Assembly (NCBI GenBank): GCA_030248215.1
Contig: JASANG010001881.1
Location: 372,001 to 436,000, forward strand
Direction: 5' to 3'
Length of the DNA stretch: 64,000 nt
DNA from: Enoplolaimus lenunculus
Taxonomy: Eukaryota; Nematoda; Enoplea; Enoplida; Thoracostomopsidae
Under the pieces are notes generated by a model. That model was given only the letters and a program-made list of their open reading frames with translations. It was not told the origin of the DNA and did no database searches. Made by a program: the position numbers and the translations under genes. Below, one piece after another: positions 1 through 13,000 of the stretch. Positions within the stretch are counted from its first letter, which is position 1. Each line of letters starts with the position of its first letter.

Positions 1-2
1 CC

Positions 3-3000
3 AAGAAGGTGAAACGCAAACCAATTGCAATCGAGCCAGCGATGGCACAATCGGACCCATCTGACGTCTGCCCGCGGCAAACTCGAGACTACATCGACCA
101 ATTAACCAAAACTGAGAAAGACACATCATACTCAAAAACAGGTGTTGCAAGTGGTGCAGTCACTGCGCTTGCCCTGATTGCTGTTTGCAGTGCAATTATT
201 GTACGCGTGCAAGTCACACAGCATGCAAATACAGTTGCAAATCGTTCAGATGCTATTTTAGCGATTAACGTGGGAAATTTAACCTCACTTTGGACTTCGC
301 CGGCATTCATTCGTCAATGGCGTCACTTTACGATGACGTCATCCGCGACGTATCGATGTATGATGTATGCGCTTCGAGGTATCTTCAACTGTGTACAGCA
401 CCTGTCTGTCTCCAATTGGTAATAGGTACGGTGCAACCGGATATTCGTTTCCGGTTTCGGTGCCCGTTTCCGTTATAGAAATAACGGAATTGTGTTGTTT
501 TTTGTTCAAACTAGTTCTAAATCACGTATATACCTGGGATTTTTCATTGCAGATATGCTGCAATTATTCGAAATAAAATATAAATTACGAAATACATCCA
601 CAATCTAAAAAAATTCGATGCATCCGTTATTTTTTCTTTGAAACTTTAGAAAGCCCTGGCCGAAAAATAAAAGCGCCAAAACAGTTCAAAACTATTTCAG
701 TAATTTATTTGCTGTTTCAATAAAAAATACGTATTGGAGGGTGTTCAGGGAGCCGCAGCTCCCTATGAAAAATAACGCAAATTTGACGCAAAAATTTTCG
801 CACTAGAAACTGGTTTTTAAAACAGAAAAGCAAAATATTTTTATGTTTCAAGTGAAAAAATTGCACCTCCCCCCACATTTGCGCGAGTGTGGGGGAAAAC
901 TACAAAACTGCCTCTACGGTAGCACGTAATTTTTCAAACTATCGCAACCTGGTGATGCGGTGCTAAAGGTGCATTTGATATTACAGGCCGCAAACACAAC
1001 GGCGCCGAAACAGATGCGACCGACGAACAACCATTTTGTTGGTTTCCACGGTCGTCAAAATTCACATGGTCCCAATCAGACGCGAGGCGACACCGAGAGG
1101 GAAGTTGTGGGTCGACCACTGATGACGTTATTTGTTCCTACGCTTCAATTGAACCGGTTGAGCGTGAGAACGCGTTCCGGATTGTCTACGGAAAGTCGGC
1201 TGAGTATCGTGCGAACAATCGTGTCGCATGCAGGGTGACGGTAAGAACTGTGTCCTGGTTTGTCAATTTTAAACATAAGATTTTTACGATGTATTTTACA
1301 AGCAAAAACAAGAACGTAGGGCGTTTGACCATGAGTGAAAAGGTTCAGGAATTTGATCTAAGCAAAATAGTCAGTATTGTCAGTCAAGGTAGGAACCGGG
1401 ACTTCAGACCTTTTTAACTAAGCAGCTAAAACGCGGGTTACAGGTGGTTTCGAACTGGCGACGTACGGATTTTGAGGCAAGCGCTAACCATTGCGCCACA
1501 CAGCCAACCTCTCCAACTACTTTTATCGACGACTATATATGTCACCCGTATGATGCCGGCAAGCATACTATATAGTGTAATGCAGTTGCATATACACACG
1601 GACAAGCATGTCTCACATGCTTACAAGTATAGTGAGTTTGTATTTTTTGAATTACAGTTAAATTTATACTCAAGTACACCATCAGACTCAAATCTTTCTT
1701 CATTTTTAAAATTTCATATTTACTCGCTGTTGGAAGCGAACACTGGCTAAACGGATACTGTAGTGTCTGGAAAACTTTTTGTTTGAAATCCAGTCATCCT
1801 GTGGTATTAACCTCGCATTGGTGTTTTAAAATTTTAAGCCGTTTATTTGTTACAAGCTAATTTGCATAATTGGTTAAACCTAAATTGGCACTTTTTAAGA
1901 TATTCCACTAATTATTCGTGTTACAAGCAAGTTAGCTGATAACTAATTTGCATATTAGCTTAATTGCTTACGTGTTTGAGCTTCGCTCGAAACATGTAGT
2001 CCCATTACCAGAAAAAAAATTAACGAAGATGACACTCTACAAAAACGCTTCGAAGCAAGTATGTTCTGCACAAAAAAGTATATAAAAAGACGTAAGTTGT
2101 GTCTAATCAGCATGCAGCAAATTAAAAATAAATGACAGTCCGTAACCGAATAACAAAGGGGTGCACTATGCAAAGCCAAATAAATATCAGTTATCATGTT
2201 ATTCGATTGGCTACAGCACATTATGTAATCCGCTCATATTTGACAGTAGATTTTAGCGTCAGAATTTGAAACAGCCTTTTTCACCTAAACCCCCATGTTC
2301 TAATGCTTAATGGTCTCTCATTGCTACAGCTTATAACTTTTCGACTTTTTCAACAATTCACCCCACAAAATTTCTCAAATCTCTCTTCCAACTACCCAGC
2401 TAACCAAATAGTTGCTATGGCAAATTGTTCTACGTTTTAGGCACAACCAGATTCACCGTTTAGTTCAACCGACAACGAATACTCGCAACCGAACGTAGAC
2501 AATCGTATAGTTTTATGCAGCAGTCAAGCTGATACTTTAAGCACAGCTACGCCATATGCTTACTACGACTCCGAATACAAGCCACTCAAATGCGAAATTG
2601 TGGGCCAAACGATTATTTCAATTGAACCGCTGAATTGTACGAGACCTTTAGACGACTGTATTTTTAGTCCAAAAGTCAAACAAATTTGCTCTGCTCAACA
2701 ATCGCGATTTATCAGCGCCGAACTGTACGCAGAAGCGTATTGTTCTGAACGATTTATGGGTACGTTGGCCCATGTTACTTTTAGGGGCGTCCAGGTTTCT
2801 GCTGGGTGTGTAAAAGAGTAGGTTTAGATTCTAGATTGAATTTTCTTGCTTAGGCTTAGGAATACACTTAGTCTACTGCTACGCCCCTAAAAGTAATATT
2901 GGCCGGTAAGTTTATACGGATTGTAAGGCTTTTTAAGATCAATATTTTTCGTTGCAGTACAGTTGTGTAATACTTATTGAAACAATTTTTAACAGATAAA

Positions 3001-4207
3001 CAAATTGGAAGCTAAAGCTCAATCATTCTTCCTCATTTTGAGACATACAACTGTGTTGCGGAAAGTGTGTAACTGGAATTTGAATTTTTGAATTATGAAG
3101 TTGTGGTGCGATTTTGTGTCGGAAACGAATGTGAGATCTTCTCCGCTTATCCCTTCGGATCTGAATACGTTGGAATACTGCTCAGTAATCTCACTTAGAA
3201 ATGCATCTGAGTCTGTTACTAACGTGTCATCAGACCTTTCGATCGAGCTTAAATGTCTGGCTTACCAGTTCTTACGTTGAAGAGACCTGGCTGTTGCTAA
3301 CGAGGCATTGTTATTTACCTCACTGCTGTAATGAAAGTCTAAGCTAGGTTTAGAAAGGTATATAATATTAAGCAGTGTGAGAAATTTTCGCTTTCTATAT
3401 ATCAAATCAACACAAGTGCGGGTGAAACTTATAAACAACAGGGTACAACCGGAGGTCTGCCTCCGGCTCCGGCACAAAATCGGGCTCCTGCTCCGGTTAT
3501 AACTTTCGCCAGAGGTTCCGGCAATAAATTTTGCATAATTTTGCAAAATTTATCTGTTTAGCGCGTATCGTTTACTTTTGTCACAATTTTCAAGAAAGAA
3601 TTTCCTAAATTTCAAAGAAAATTAGCGTAAAACCAAACAACTTAACAACATATTGCAGATATTGGCTAAAATTAACTAATTAACCATCATTTATACTACA
3701 TAAATCCCCCTCACCTTCGGCTCCGACAAGTTTCGTTGACCTCTGGTATTTTTTATTTCCGGTTGCACCCTGATAAACAAGTACCGAGAAGTAGGAGTCT
3801 TGTAGACCTCCTTTTAGACTTAGACAAATATTCACTCCTGAACGCTTAGAATTAGGTCCTTTAGTATACGAAACCAAACGCTACGACCATGTACTACACA
3901 TTCTGGCACATGTATAGAACAGGGCCGTAACAGTAATATAAGCATATTCCTAAGCCTAAGCAAAAAATAGTCTAAAGCTTAAACTGACTCTATTATAGCC
4001 CCTCCGGCAAACGATCCGGCCCTGTTCTATACATGGGCCTATATACTTATAGTGTTGGCGGAGTATCAACAAAATAAATGCGAGTTAAAGTGCAAAACGA
4101 TCACAACAGATATACGTCGAGCCCCAATACCAACTGGTGTGTCATGTGGAAATGGGAAAATTTGCCAAAATTATGACTGCATTTTGCTTAATACGAATCA
4201 AGTTTGA
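3..4207 (+). CDS. Unrecognised membrane protein with ADAM-like cysteine motif, 3' part of gene (5' end outside window)
   Basis: I join four exons whose phases agree: 3-378, 987-1240, 2441-2759 and 4053-4207 (stop TGA 4205-4207). The first exon is open from the window edge, so the true start is not visible. It encodes a polar stretch, then one membrane segment (GAVTALALIAVCSAIIV), which suggests a single-pass protein. Exons 2-4 are rich in Cys and N-glycosylation-like sites and look extracellular. The last exon reads GVSCGNGKICQNYDCI, a spacing seen in the cysteine-rich region of ADAM/ADAMTS proteins. No metalloprotease zinc motif is visible here, so a protease role is not shown. Exon 1 to 2 is the weakest join (donor at 379). 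Two short transposons sit against both ends of the last intron. Function unknown. Confidence 0.55.
379..986. other. Intron/low-complexity region with two hairpins
   Basis: Probable first intron of the left-edge gene. From about 429 there is a terminal-repeat fragment (GGTGCAACCGGATATTCG) of the CAACCGGA-type element. At 750-766 GGGAGCCGCAGCTCCC is a perfect short palindrome, and around 870-895 CCCCCACATTTGCGCGAGTGTGGGGG forms a hairpin. No coding signal seen. Confidence 0.4.
1438..1510 (-). repeat. tRNA-derived SINE-like sequence
   Basis: Read on the minus strand, this has an A box (TGGCGCAATGGTTAGCG) and a B box (AGTTCGAAACC) in tRNA spacing, resembling tRNA-Arg. The acceptor stem does not pair and the anticodon arm is poor, so it is a tRNA-derived repeat or pseudogene, not a working tRNA. 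A second B-box-like remnant lies near 13885-13900. Confidence 0.5.
2767..2904. mobile_element. hAT-type MITE, GGCCCATGTTACTTTTAGGGG family, inserted at a 5' splice site
   Basis: Inverted ends GGCCCATGTTACTTTTAGGG and CCCTAAAAGTAATATTGGCC bound a 138-bp element with internal CTTAGGCTTAGG. The flanks GGTACGTT (2759-2766) and GGTAAGTT (2905-2912) are an 8-bp target duplication with one change. The duplicated site is the exon-intron junction of the host gene. Partial or whole relatives lie at 22565, 31726, 34718, 36064, 45986 and 49735. Confidence 0.85.
3439..3772. mobile_element. hAT-type MITE, CAGGGTGCAACCGGA family
   Basis: Ends CAGGGTACAACCGGAGG and TTTCCGGTTGCACCCTG are inverted repeats. 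The flanks are a perfect 8-bp duplication, ATAAACAA at 3431-3438 and at 3773-3780, which marks the hAT superfamily. The interior is CCGG-rich near the ends and AT-rich in the middle, with no transposase. Confidence 0.9.
3905..4039. mobile_element. MITE, GGCCCATGTATAGAACAGGGC family
   Basis: Ends GGCACATGTATAGAACAGGG and CCCTGTTCTATACATGGGCC are inverted repeats around a core of CCTAAGCCTAAG. No clear target duplication remains. It ends 13 bp before the acceptor of the last exon of the left-edge gene, so it supplies or replaces the usual branch-point zone of that intron. Confidence 0.8.
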
Positions 4208-4440
4208 AGAAACTTACCTTAAAGGTTATAAAAACCATGGAATTGAAATATCTTATAGTTAATATCACACACATTCGATTTCCGTTTCTGGAACGAGAGC
4301 AAGGACTGTACCAACTTCACATTTTGCTTATTTCAGTCTTGGATATCGGGTGTAAATCAGAAATTATGGGTCATCCACGTAATACTGTCTACGCTACTGT
4401 AAAAAATTGTCCACACCCCTGGTTTCAAGGGCTGGCAACA

Positions 4441-4905
4441 CACATTTTTCTCACACTTAACTTTACACACTACCTACCTATTTTTTGTCTATCCCTTCCG
4501 CAAAAAACTAATACTCTCCCACCCCCACAAGCATCCCACCCCCCCTACTACACACTCTTACTATACACTTTCAACCTAAAAAAACTCCACCAAATATCAA
4601 AAAACACCCCCCCCCCACATAATATATACAAACCCTCGAACACCCGGGTAACTTCCACCCCCCCCCACGAACGCATACCTTCCCCCCCGCGCCTCCTCTC
4701 TCCCTCACCATAATACAACTCAACCCTCCAACAGACTCTATATAACCCAACAACTAACTAACAAAACTCCCACAAAACTTACTACCAAATAATCATGAGA
4801 TATAATTATACATATACATTCAACTAACAAATATAACATACTATTAATACAATCACCATAATTAAATCAAGTAATAACAAATTAAGCAACCTCTTCGTAT
4901 ATAAG
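4441..4905. other. Stretch almost without G on the + strand (C/A/T-rich)
   Basis: For about 465 bases the plus strand has only scattered G, with many C runs (up to ten) and AC-rich text. The boundaries are sharp compared with ordinary sequence on both sides. It is not protein coding in any convincing frame. The cause (biased replication, a repeat, or sequencing error) cannot be told from the sequence. Confidence 0.7.
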
Positions 4906-5041
4906 CATTGTTAGGCAACAGGATGCAACCAGAGGTAAAAAACCGAAGTTCAACGAGTTTTACTGGAACTTGAGGTGAAGCAAAATTTATGTAGTGAAAA
5001 CAATGTTGAATATCTAAATTTAGAGAATATGTTTCAAAGTC

Positions 5042-5674
5042 AAAAAATCATTTATAATGGTACATCCACGGAATAATATAAGTGCGGATGAAGTGAGTAC
5101 TGGGACGAATCAAAATACATTCGTAAAGAGTTGTCTTCATTATTGTCAAATAATCTGGGGACACATCGCACATTGCAGCCGATATTCCGCCTATATATAA
5201 TATATACGGTATTGCAGCTTTCCGTTGAATTAAATGTTTTCTGTTTTGTATCAAAAAGGTTATACTCAAAAATGTACTTTTTCAAAGCTTAAGTATGCTT
5301 TAAAGTTTTGGCCCACGTAAAGATCAGGAGCGGAGAGTTTTTCTGCGGGCTTGAATAGAGTAAGCTTAAAATTTAGACCAATTTTTGCTTGGCTTAAGCT
5401 TAGGAATATGCTCTCTTTAGGTTTAGGAAGAGGAATATGCTTCTAATACTGTTCCGCCCCTGTTCTTTACATTGGCCAGAGTTTCGAACTCAAGTGTATT
5501 TGGTCCTAGAGTCATTTATGCACTGCAATCAGGGATAATTGATATTTAGAGACTATAGTTTATGATAAAGGGACTCTATCCGCCTACGTACTCTTATTAG
5601 GGATACGTACCCCTATTGATTGAGACTCAAAATCGGAACCCCCTCTCTTTCCCCCATTATTTGGGTCATCATAA
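5042..5674. mobile_element. TGACCCGAATAAG-family element, interrupted by a MITE
   Basis: Shares long stretches with copies at 27879-28325, 35800-36000 and 38925-39211: the motifs CATTTATGCACTGCAATCAGGG, GGGATACGGACTCC-like text and an end reading TTTGGGTCA. The stretch is split by the GGCCC-type MITE at 5310-5477. Left boundary is approximate. Confidence 0.65.
5310..5477. mobile_element. hAT-type MITE, GGCCCATGTAAAGA family, nested in another element
   Basis: Ends GGCCCACGTAAAGATCAGGA and CCCCTGTTCTTTACATTGGCC-like inverted repeats. Flanks AAAGTTTT and AGAGTTTC match 6 of 8 and fall in the motif TTAAAGTTTCGAAC of the older host element, so this copy is the younger insertion. Confidence 0.8.
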
Positions 5675-7020
5675 AATTTGGTGCTACAGTTTTCAACTAA
5701 TTTAACACCATACTGTAAGACAATTTGCAAGCCAACAATACTGCTACAACCCAATTTAATTCACACTAGAAAGTAGTTTTAAGTAATAATTCATATTATG
5801 CAAAACTATAGATACAATATATCGATACAACTGTATAAATATAAAGTGCGAACAAATTACCGTCAACCGTTTACTGAAATAACAAATTACCTCAAACACG
5901 TTTGAACTTACTACAAAATTAACCAAATTGTGGACAATTTTCACAGCCTGACGTCAATGCTATTCATATGTCACAGGGTCCATGCTGATTTCGTGAAAAT
6001 TTTTTCCGTTTTCCCTGCTGAAAAACACTATTTTTCCTGTTTGCACTGTTAGCCAATAGCCAGAAACACTTTTATACCACATCGTTAATCAATGCAAGAT
6101 TGCTTGCATTTTTATGCAAAAATCAATCTTTCTTGGCCTTAAAATATATGAAAATAAATTATAGCTAATAAACGGTATATTCAGGCATAATTAGCATGTG
6201 TAAAAAACAATAGCGAAACGCTAGAAGTCCGGTAAGACATATCAAAGAAACTTCAACCTTCATATTCACTAAAACTCGCCGAGTGCTGTTAACGCAGCCA
6301 TGATGACTTCAGTTTCCCGGCTTTCCCTGTTGAGCGGGGACCCTGAAGTCAGTCAATGTCAGTTAGCGTCCACTTCAAAACCAAATTACCCCTGGTGTAG
6401 TCGTTAAACTTTGGAACACCGACATTCAACTTTCTCAGACTTTTCCAGTCTCCATAGATACATCCTCAAACAGAAACCACAATAATTATCACCAAACCCA
6501 GTTTTCACATGTCAAACTTTTCGTGATTATATAATCGCATTCAAGTGAAAAACTACAACTACACAACCGAGATGCGAGCCATAATATTTCTTTAATGCAA
6601 ACAGCAGTCGCGATAAGCGTCGCACTTAACGCATAGTCGTGATTGTACAATTCAGTCCGTGACTGTAGTTTTTCACAGTAAACATTTTTTACAATTTTAC
6701 GATAATTTCTTAAAATACTAACAATAATTATTGTTTACAGATCAGTTTCATTTATTCATTTTCACTCATTTCTTACATCAGTATCGTTTGTAAACGAAAA
6801 TCTAAAACAAAAAAGGTCGTACAGATAGTCGTGTTTGTAAGCACGAGGTTGAATATTGGCTGAACATATTTTAGTCAACCTATTTGGTTGTTGGGTGATG
6901 AGGTTAGAGCTTTTATCTTCTTCAAAAGAAAATTGTGCGCGACTAAATTGAGATTCTACCCAATCATCGTTTGGGCTAAAAACAAAACGAAATTTTATTC
7001 CACACCGACCCAACCACAAC

Positions 7021-10000
7021 TTACATAGCTCGATGTCTGATACGTAAACACTTCGGACATTCTTTGGCGACTTTTTGAATACAATCTCCGTGATGACAAG
7101 ATCCACAATCTAAAAATATAAGCATTTTACACCACAAGGCCCATGAATAACTTACGCTGCGGCGGCTATTTGCATACCTCGTTTTAGATTCAAGGTTAAA
7201 TGGCGGCTAAATTGTATTTAAACGCGCCCTATCCCATGCAGCAAACAACTCCAAAGAACATAAATACTAAGTTTATGCAAGTTGTTAATAAATGATTTTG
7301 TACAAAATTGCCAATGAAACAAAAACACTCAAGTTTCGTACAGATCAATTTTGTTGCAAATTTAGTCTATAACAGTATTTTATTTTACATAATCAGTAAA
7401 AATATACACATTCACACGCACTCACTTGCACAGCGCACAATGTGTTTTTGAAACGGAAATATAATATCGTCTGAATTGTTACAAATTTCGCAAACGAATC
7501 CTTTTGCTTTACAAAGCTGAAGAAAAACAATCGTTTATTTTCAATTCAACCAGATACCGTTTATCAAGAAAACGTGATATTATTACCCCATTATTACCAA
7601 GAGACCATTTTAACAACAAGCCGATATGAATTTTCCTTCAAAATGCTTTGCTAATAATATGATTCGCCAACTATATTATGACACGACAGTAAGGAAGATT
7701 TGCGCTATACTTAAAATGCAGTGCCCTCCCACGCGTCATACCAAAACCATTTTTTGACATTATACTTAATTAGAATGTGTAAGAAATATTTCAAACTAAA
7801 ACAAATACAAAACAGGAAAAAAACGACTACACTTACAACGCAAGCGGTAATGTGACAAAATGCGATATTAAGGGTATTGTTAATATCAGGCATCAAAGTG
7901 CCTTGTTTGATTTGATACAGATCTGACAACGAATAAATTTCGACATCGCCAAGATAGTGTCGAGCCAAACGATTGCTACTAAACAACTCTGATATTCTGA
8001 AAAACAACAACTACACATAATATTACATTCAGAAGTAAGAACAGAATAATTCAAAAGTGACCAGTGGTTCTACAGAAGAGACACGAGTATTTGGCGTTTC
8101 TCCAGATAGCATTCCATAAGTTTCCAGTATGTTGTGTATAGCCGTCTTCACAAATTATTATATCCTTATATAGTAAGCTTTTAATATTATATCATTTATT
8201 TTTTAATGTTTTTGCTGTCAAAAACTTAAAAATCAATTGCTATATAGCATATGATATTGTTGTTCCGACGTCACAAACCCAAAAACATAAGTATACTTAG
8301 GGCGAACCTTAATAAATATATGAACAATAAATATAGAAAATTTCGCTCTTTAAATGACTACAGCTCAAAACTGTCCACTGTCATCCCGTCTTTGGCAGTT
8401 TGGCTCATGTTAATTATAAGGAGCTTCCATTAAGTCTACGCCTCCGCTTAAACCTAAGCATAAGTCAAACCGACACAGTCTGCACGGCCCACAGTCTCTC
8501 TGTCTCACAGCTGTCATGACCAAATCACTAACATGAAGACGACCTTCCATGAACGTACCAAAGCAATGGCATAGCCAGGTCTGGGGGTTTAACGCATCAA
8601 AGCACTCCTTTGGGATTTTTGTACGGGGTTTTAGACACGATTTCAGTTTATAGCATAACAACCCCCTTCGAAGTTTCATTGGAACTTTACCTCCTATCTA
8701 AAATCCTGGCTATGCCAATGTACCAAAGACGCCCCAACAAATAAGCTACACTTACGTTCCATGAGGAGTAACAACGTTGGCAGCTATACGACAGGTTCGA
8801 ATATAATCCCACATCAAACACAGCCTACGACGCATTTCGCGAACTTGACTTAACGCTTTAGCCTTAAATCAGAAAGATACCAGAAAGGTGACGGACTCAA
8901 TGTATGAACTCATAGCAAACATTTCACTCTTCATGATAACAATTAATGCTGCCGGCTGGAAAGGCTAATGTTTTTAAATTAATGAAAAAATGTTATATAA
9001 ACGCAAAAGTTTTTATGGTACGCCTGTTAGAACCACTACGCCGCCAATTAAAGACACGATCATGAACAAATTTACAAATATGAGTTGAAAAACAAAAGTT
9101 TATTCCGGAAAATTTCTATTCTTATACTAAAAGATACGGCTCCACTTACCATTTTATATATCGCCGGATTAATGGCAGACAAGTTGTACAACGGCATACT
9201 CCAGTAATCGTTCAGAAATTTCCAAGCGAAATCTAAAATAAAAAATCTTTAATTAAGCGTAAACTATTCTGCTACATTCAATACAGCACCTTTACATATC
9301 TGCGCATTTTTAAATCGATATCAATTTAATATCAACCGCGTAAAACTTCAGATCTAAACGATTGGCTCATGTTCAATTCTAAATTACCTGACACTGGATA
9401 CATTTTGAAATCCCACTGATGCAAAACCCGCGCAGGTACAATAGCTGATTTTCCGCCATGGCAACACTGGCACATCCATCTGCCCAAATAATCGCAGTAA
9501 ACAATTCGCTTCAAATACGCTGAAATGTTGCAAAATAAAAACCGTCTGCCAATCTTATGTGACGCTACCACCATCAAAGTTGCCGACCCTGCGGCACTTA
9601 AAGCAGACGCCATAAAAACAATCCATCACTTTGACTAGTGTCAGTTTCATTAGCGAACGAATATGTTAAAATATCAGACGTTTTGCCAGTAATAACCGGT
9701 GACGGACGGCAAAATATTCCCACAAAAATGATAGTTTAGCACTGAATGAAGTTTTATTTGCAGGCTTTAACGGCTCAAACCAACAAACAAAAACTTCAAT
9801 AAGCCATTTCTTTTGCAAGCAAACTTACTGCCTTGAAGCTTTGTTCCGCACAGCGCACATTGATGCTGCTGCATGAGCAATAAATCTTTTTTCCTACAAA
9901 CAAAAATAATACAGACAAAATGTTACCAGGACACACATGTCACATTTTGCAATAAAGCTAAAACTAAATATACCATTTAACATTCCAAAAAACTAAATTT

Positions 10001-13000
10001 TAAAGACTAAAAACCAATTGTTAGTTGCGCGCTATACGAATTAATTTCTACGCTACCATAAAATTCGTTTCCTTAAAAATTTCAGCCCTCATGAACTGTT
10101 ACAAATTTTACTATCTTCTCGCGTTACTATTCGTCTCCCCCATATCTACACCAAGTCCTTACTTGAGCATAGGGTGCAATCGCAGAATCAGATGTGTTCT
10201 TGGCGGAGCCCAGTTAGATGTTCCTCTGAGTTTAACCTAAAAAGAAATGTCTAATCTGAAATCCACAGTTATAAACAACACAAAACGGGGTAAGATAAAA
10301 CCTAGCGACGGTTTGTACTTCGCAGGAAAGGTACACCAATATTGCTAGAAATATACTGGACGTTTCGGCAATACTCGGACCGTACTCTCAAACAGCCGCC
10401 CTACAACAGAATAACACCCAAAAACTCAAAAATAAAGACAAAGAATGTGGCATCTATTTCATACCTTAGTTTTTACAGAAACAAAAAATGAGTGCGAGTT
10501 TTATAATTACCTTATCCTTTCCAAAGTACACTTCATCGGGAGGAACACAGTACGAATTTGGCAAAGGCAAAACCTGTAAGAAACATTGTATACAGCATAA
10601 CAACTATCCCTCGGACTCAACAGACTAGCCAGCTTTCACTGCATGCGAGTTTAGTAATAAATCTAAATAAAAAATAGTAGAATATTGCTATCACTCTTGC
10701 CATAAAATACAAACCATTCTAATTTTCATTCATCTGTAATCTATTCATATCAAACATTTTGTACAAACCATAAGCAACAGAATCAACGACTCAAAAATCT
10801 TCGCATTAAAAATTAACCAAACTTGCAACTGTAAAAAACAGCAATTTTAAGTTTAGGAAGATTTAAAAGCGCAAAAAATTAAAATCTGGTAAACCACTAA
10901 AGTATAGTAACAAAATATTCTAAATGGTATCTCACCTCTTGCGGCGCTTCATGCTCTGACACCATATAATTAATATCGGCAAGAAACGGCGCAGACTGTT
11001 TAGCAAAATTTGCATACAACGCACGAGCAATAGCTTCGGCAGACTGATCAGTATACGTTGAGCTGAAAATATTAAACAAAAACCTTTCATCACAAAAGCT
11101 AACCTTGTCATAAGGCTCAAACTAATTATTTACTACACGATATATGTTGAGTTGATTTTGGCAATCGAAAGCCCAATTCAACTTTTGAATCGTATTTTCT
11201 CGTCACTTTGCCGCATTGCTGTAAATCCTGCATTTTTACACACGATATTTTAAAAATTTGGGGGAAATATACCTAAATTCTAGACTAACGCTGTTTACTT
11301 ACTTACCTTTCTGTACGTGTTGATCGTTGCCTTGACGAACTAGCTCCCAAACTGGATGAGGTATCTAAAATGGTTACACAATTCATGACTACCACTATTT
11401 TACACGACAGATTTTTCACACATTTTTCGACTCTTTTATAGTTGCGCTGTAGACGAAGAAATTCCAACTAAATCATCAGAACCCCACAGATCAGAGACAC
11501 CCCAAGCCATTACTTTGTATATAGCTAAACAAAGCCTACAATTTTCCAGGGTAGCAAAAAAGACATTTTCTTTCCGGTCCAAATTAATTTTAGACCAATA
11601 ACTATACATACTTTCTAACCATAACCCTACAAAAAAGAGTAACCAATGATTTGCTTAACTACGCCACTGCGAAGCTACGATGTGACCAGATACTAAAAAA
11701 TCAGAACCGAAACCAGATATTTCAATATCCCGCTTGTGCAGGTGTCAGAACTTGATATTAGAGCGTATATCGCGACAAAAATAAAATTTAATCAAGCAGA
11801 TTTAGCATTGCATCATAGCTATAATTTGTTATATCATATTTGTACAAGAGTCTTAACATTTAACTACACTTATCTATACCATTTCGAGCAGTCGACTTTC
11901 ATCCGGAGCCGATGTTGGATATCAGATTGCACCTTGCCACTGAACCCATGTTCGCAATCTAACCTGTAAACGAACCATACGCACTTGACTCAGCGTCCAC
12001 GTCAGATCTCAAACTATCTTGTGTCATCAAAGACACCGCCGTTGTATCAGACGGTGCGACACTGAACGACACAGAGGAACTAGGCGTTTGCACCACAGTC
12101 TCAGACAAATTTTCAACAGAGTTACCGGATGATGACCCCAAACCTGTAGTTGAGGTTGGCTAAAACGACAATGTCACAGAATGCAAACAAAAGGGAGAGT
12201 TTATTAAGCAACAGTAAAAGCGTTGTACACTTGGAAGCAAGAATAACAAATTTCGAAGCTTACTATTCTACAGTTCGAAAACTACAACACTTATCACCAA
12301 CTGGTTACTAGCACTACATACACTTGAGAATATGGGAATAGAACTGACGTTGAGCAAGAATTGATGCGTACAAATGTATCTTAACACGCATTGCGCAGTG
12401 GCAGGGTGCAACCGGAATTTTGGTTCCAGTAGGGAAATCCGGTACTTTTCACTATCCGGTTCCGGTAATAAACCCGGTATTTTTCACTAAAATTTTTCAG
12501 TATTTTCTGTATTGAAAGTTTTTCTATTCAAAAGTTTAAGAAAAATTGGCATATTATCCTAACTTATTTTTCTAAAGTTGTCTGAACGTGTATAATTTAT
12601 CCCAGCAAATGCATTTGTTTCAGGATTTTGGCATTCTAAATGGTGTGTTTACACATAATTTTAATTTTCAATGATGTTCGTGTGTACATAGGAAGAACCA
12701 ATGTCTCATCATTAGTATATAACGGAACGCTTGAGACAATAGCTTCAACCGAGTCTTAAAGATTTAATTCAAATAACTATTTTTCGATTAAAAGCGGTAA
12801 AATAGCTTTAAAATGAATCTTTCCGAAACATGTAGTATTTTTTGTTTTCCGGCTCCGGTTACGGTATTTTATAATTCCGGTTGCATCCTGTATATCAGTT
12901 GTATACACGTCAATTTCTGCAACAGAAACATTATTTCGTGTGGGACAATAACCTCAAGGCGTCAACCAGGCCAGGCCAGAGGATACAAAGCGTCTTACTT

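Noticed and set aside
960-1238. A 92-codon plus-strand frame starting with ATG at 960
   Set aside because: It overlaps the proposed exon 987-1240 in another frame. The exon frame has good splice signals on both sides, phase agreement with its neighbours and several Cys, so the ATG frame is a shadow.
4441-4905. Nuclear copy of mitochondrial DNA
   Set aside because: The C/A skew recalls a mitochondrial strand, but no mitochondrial protein, rRNA or tRNA sequence could be read.
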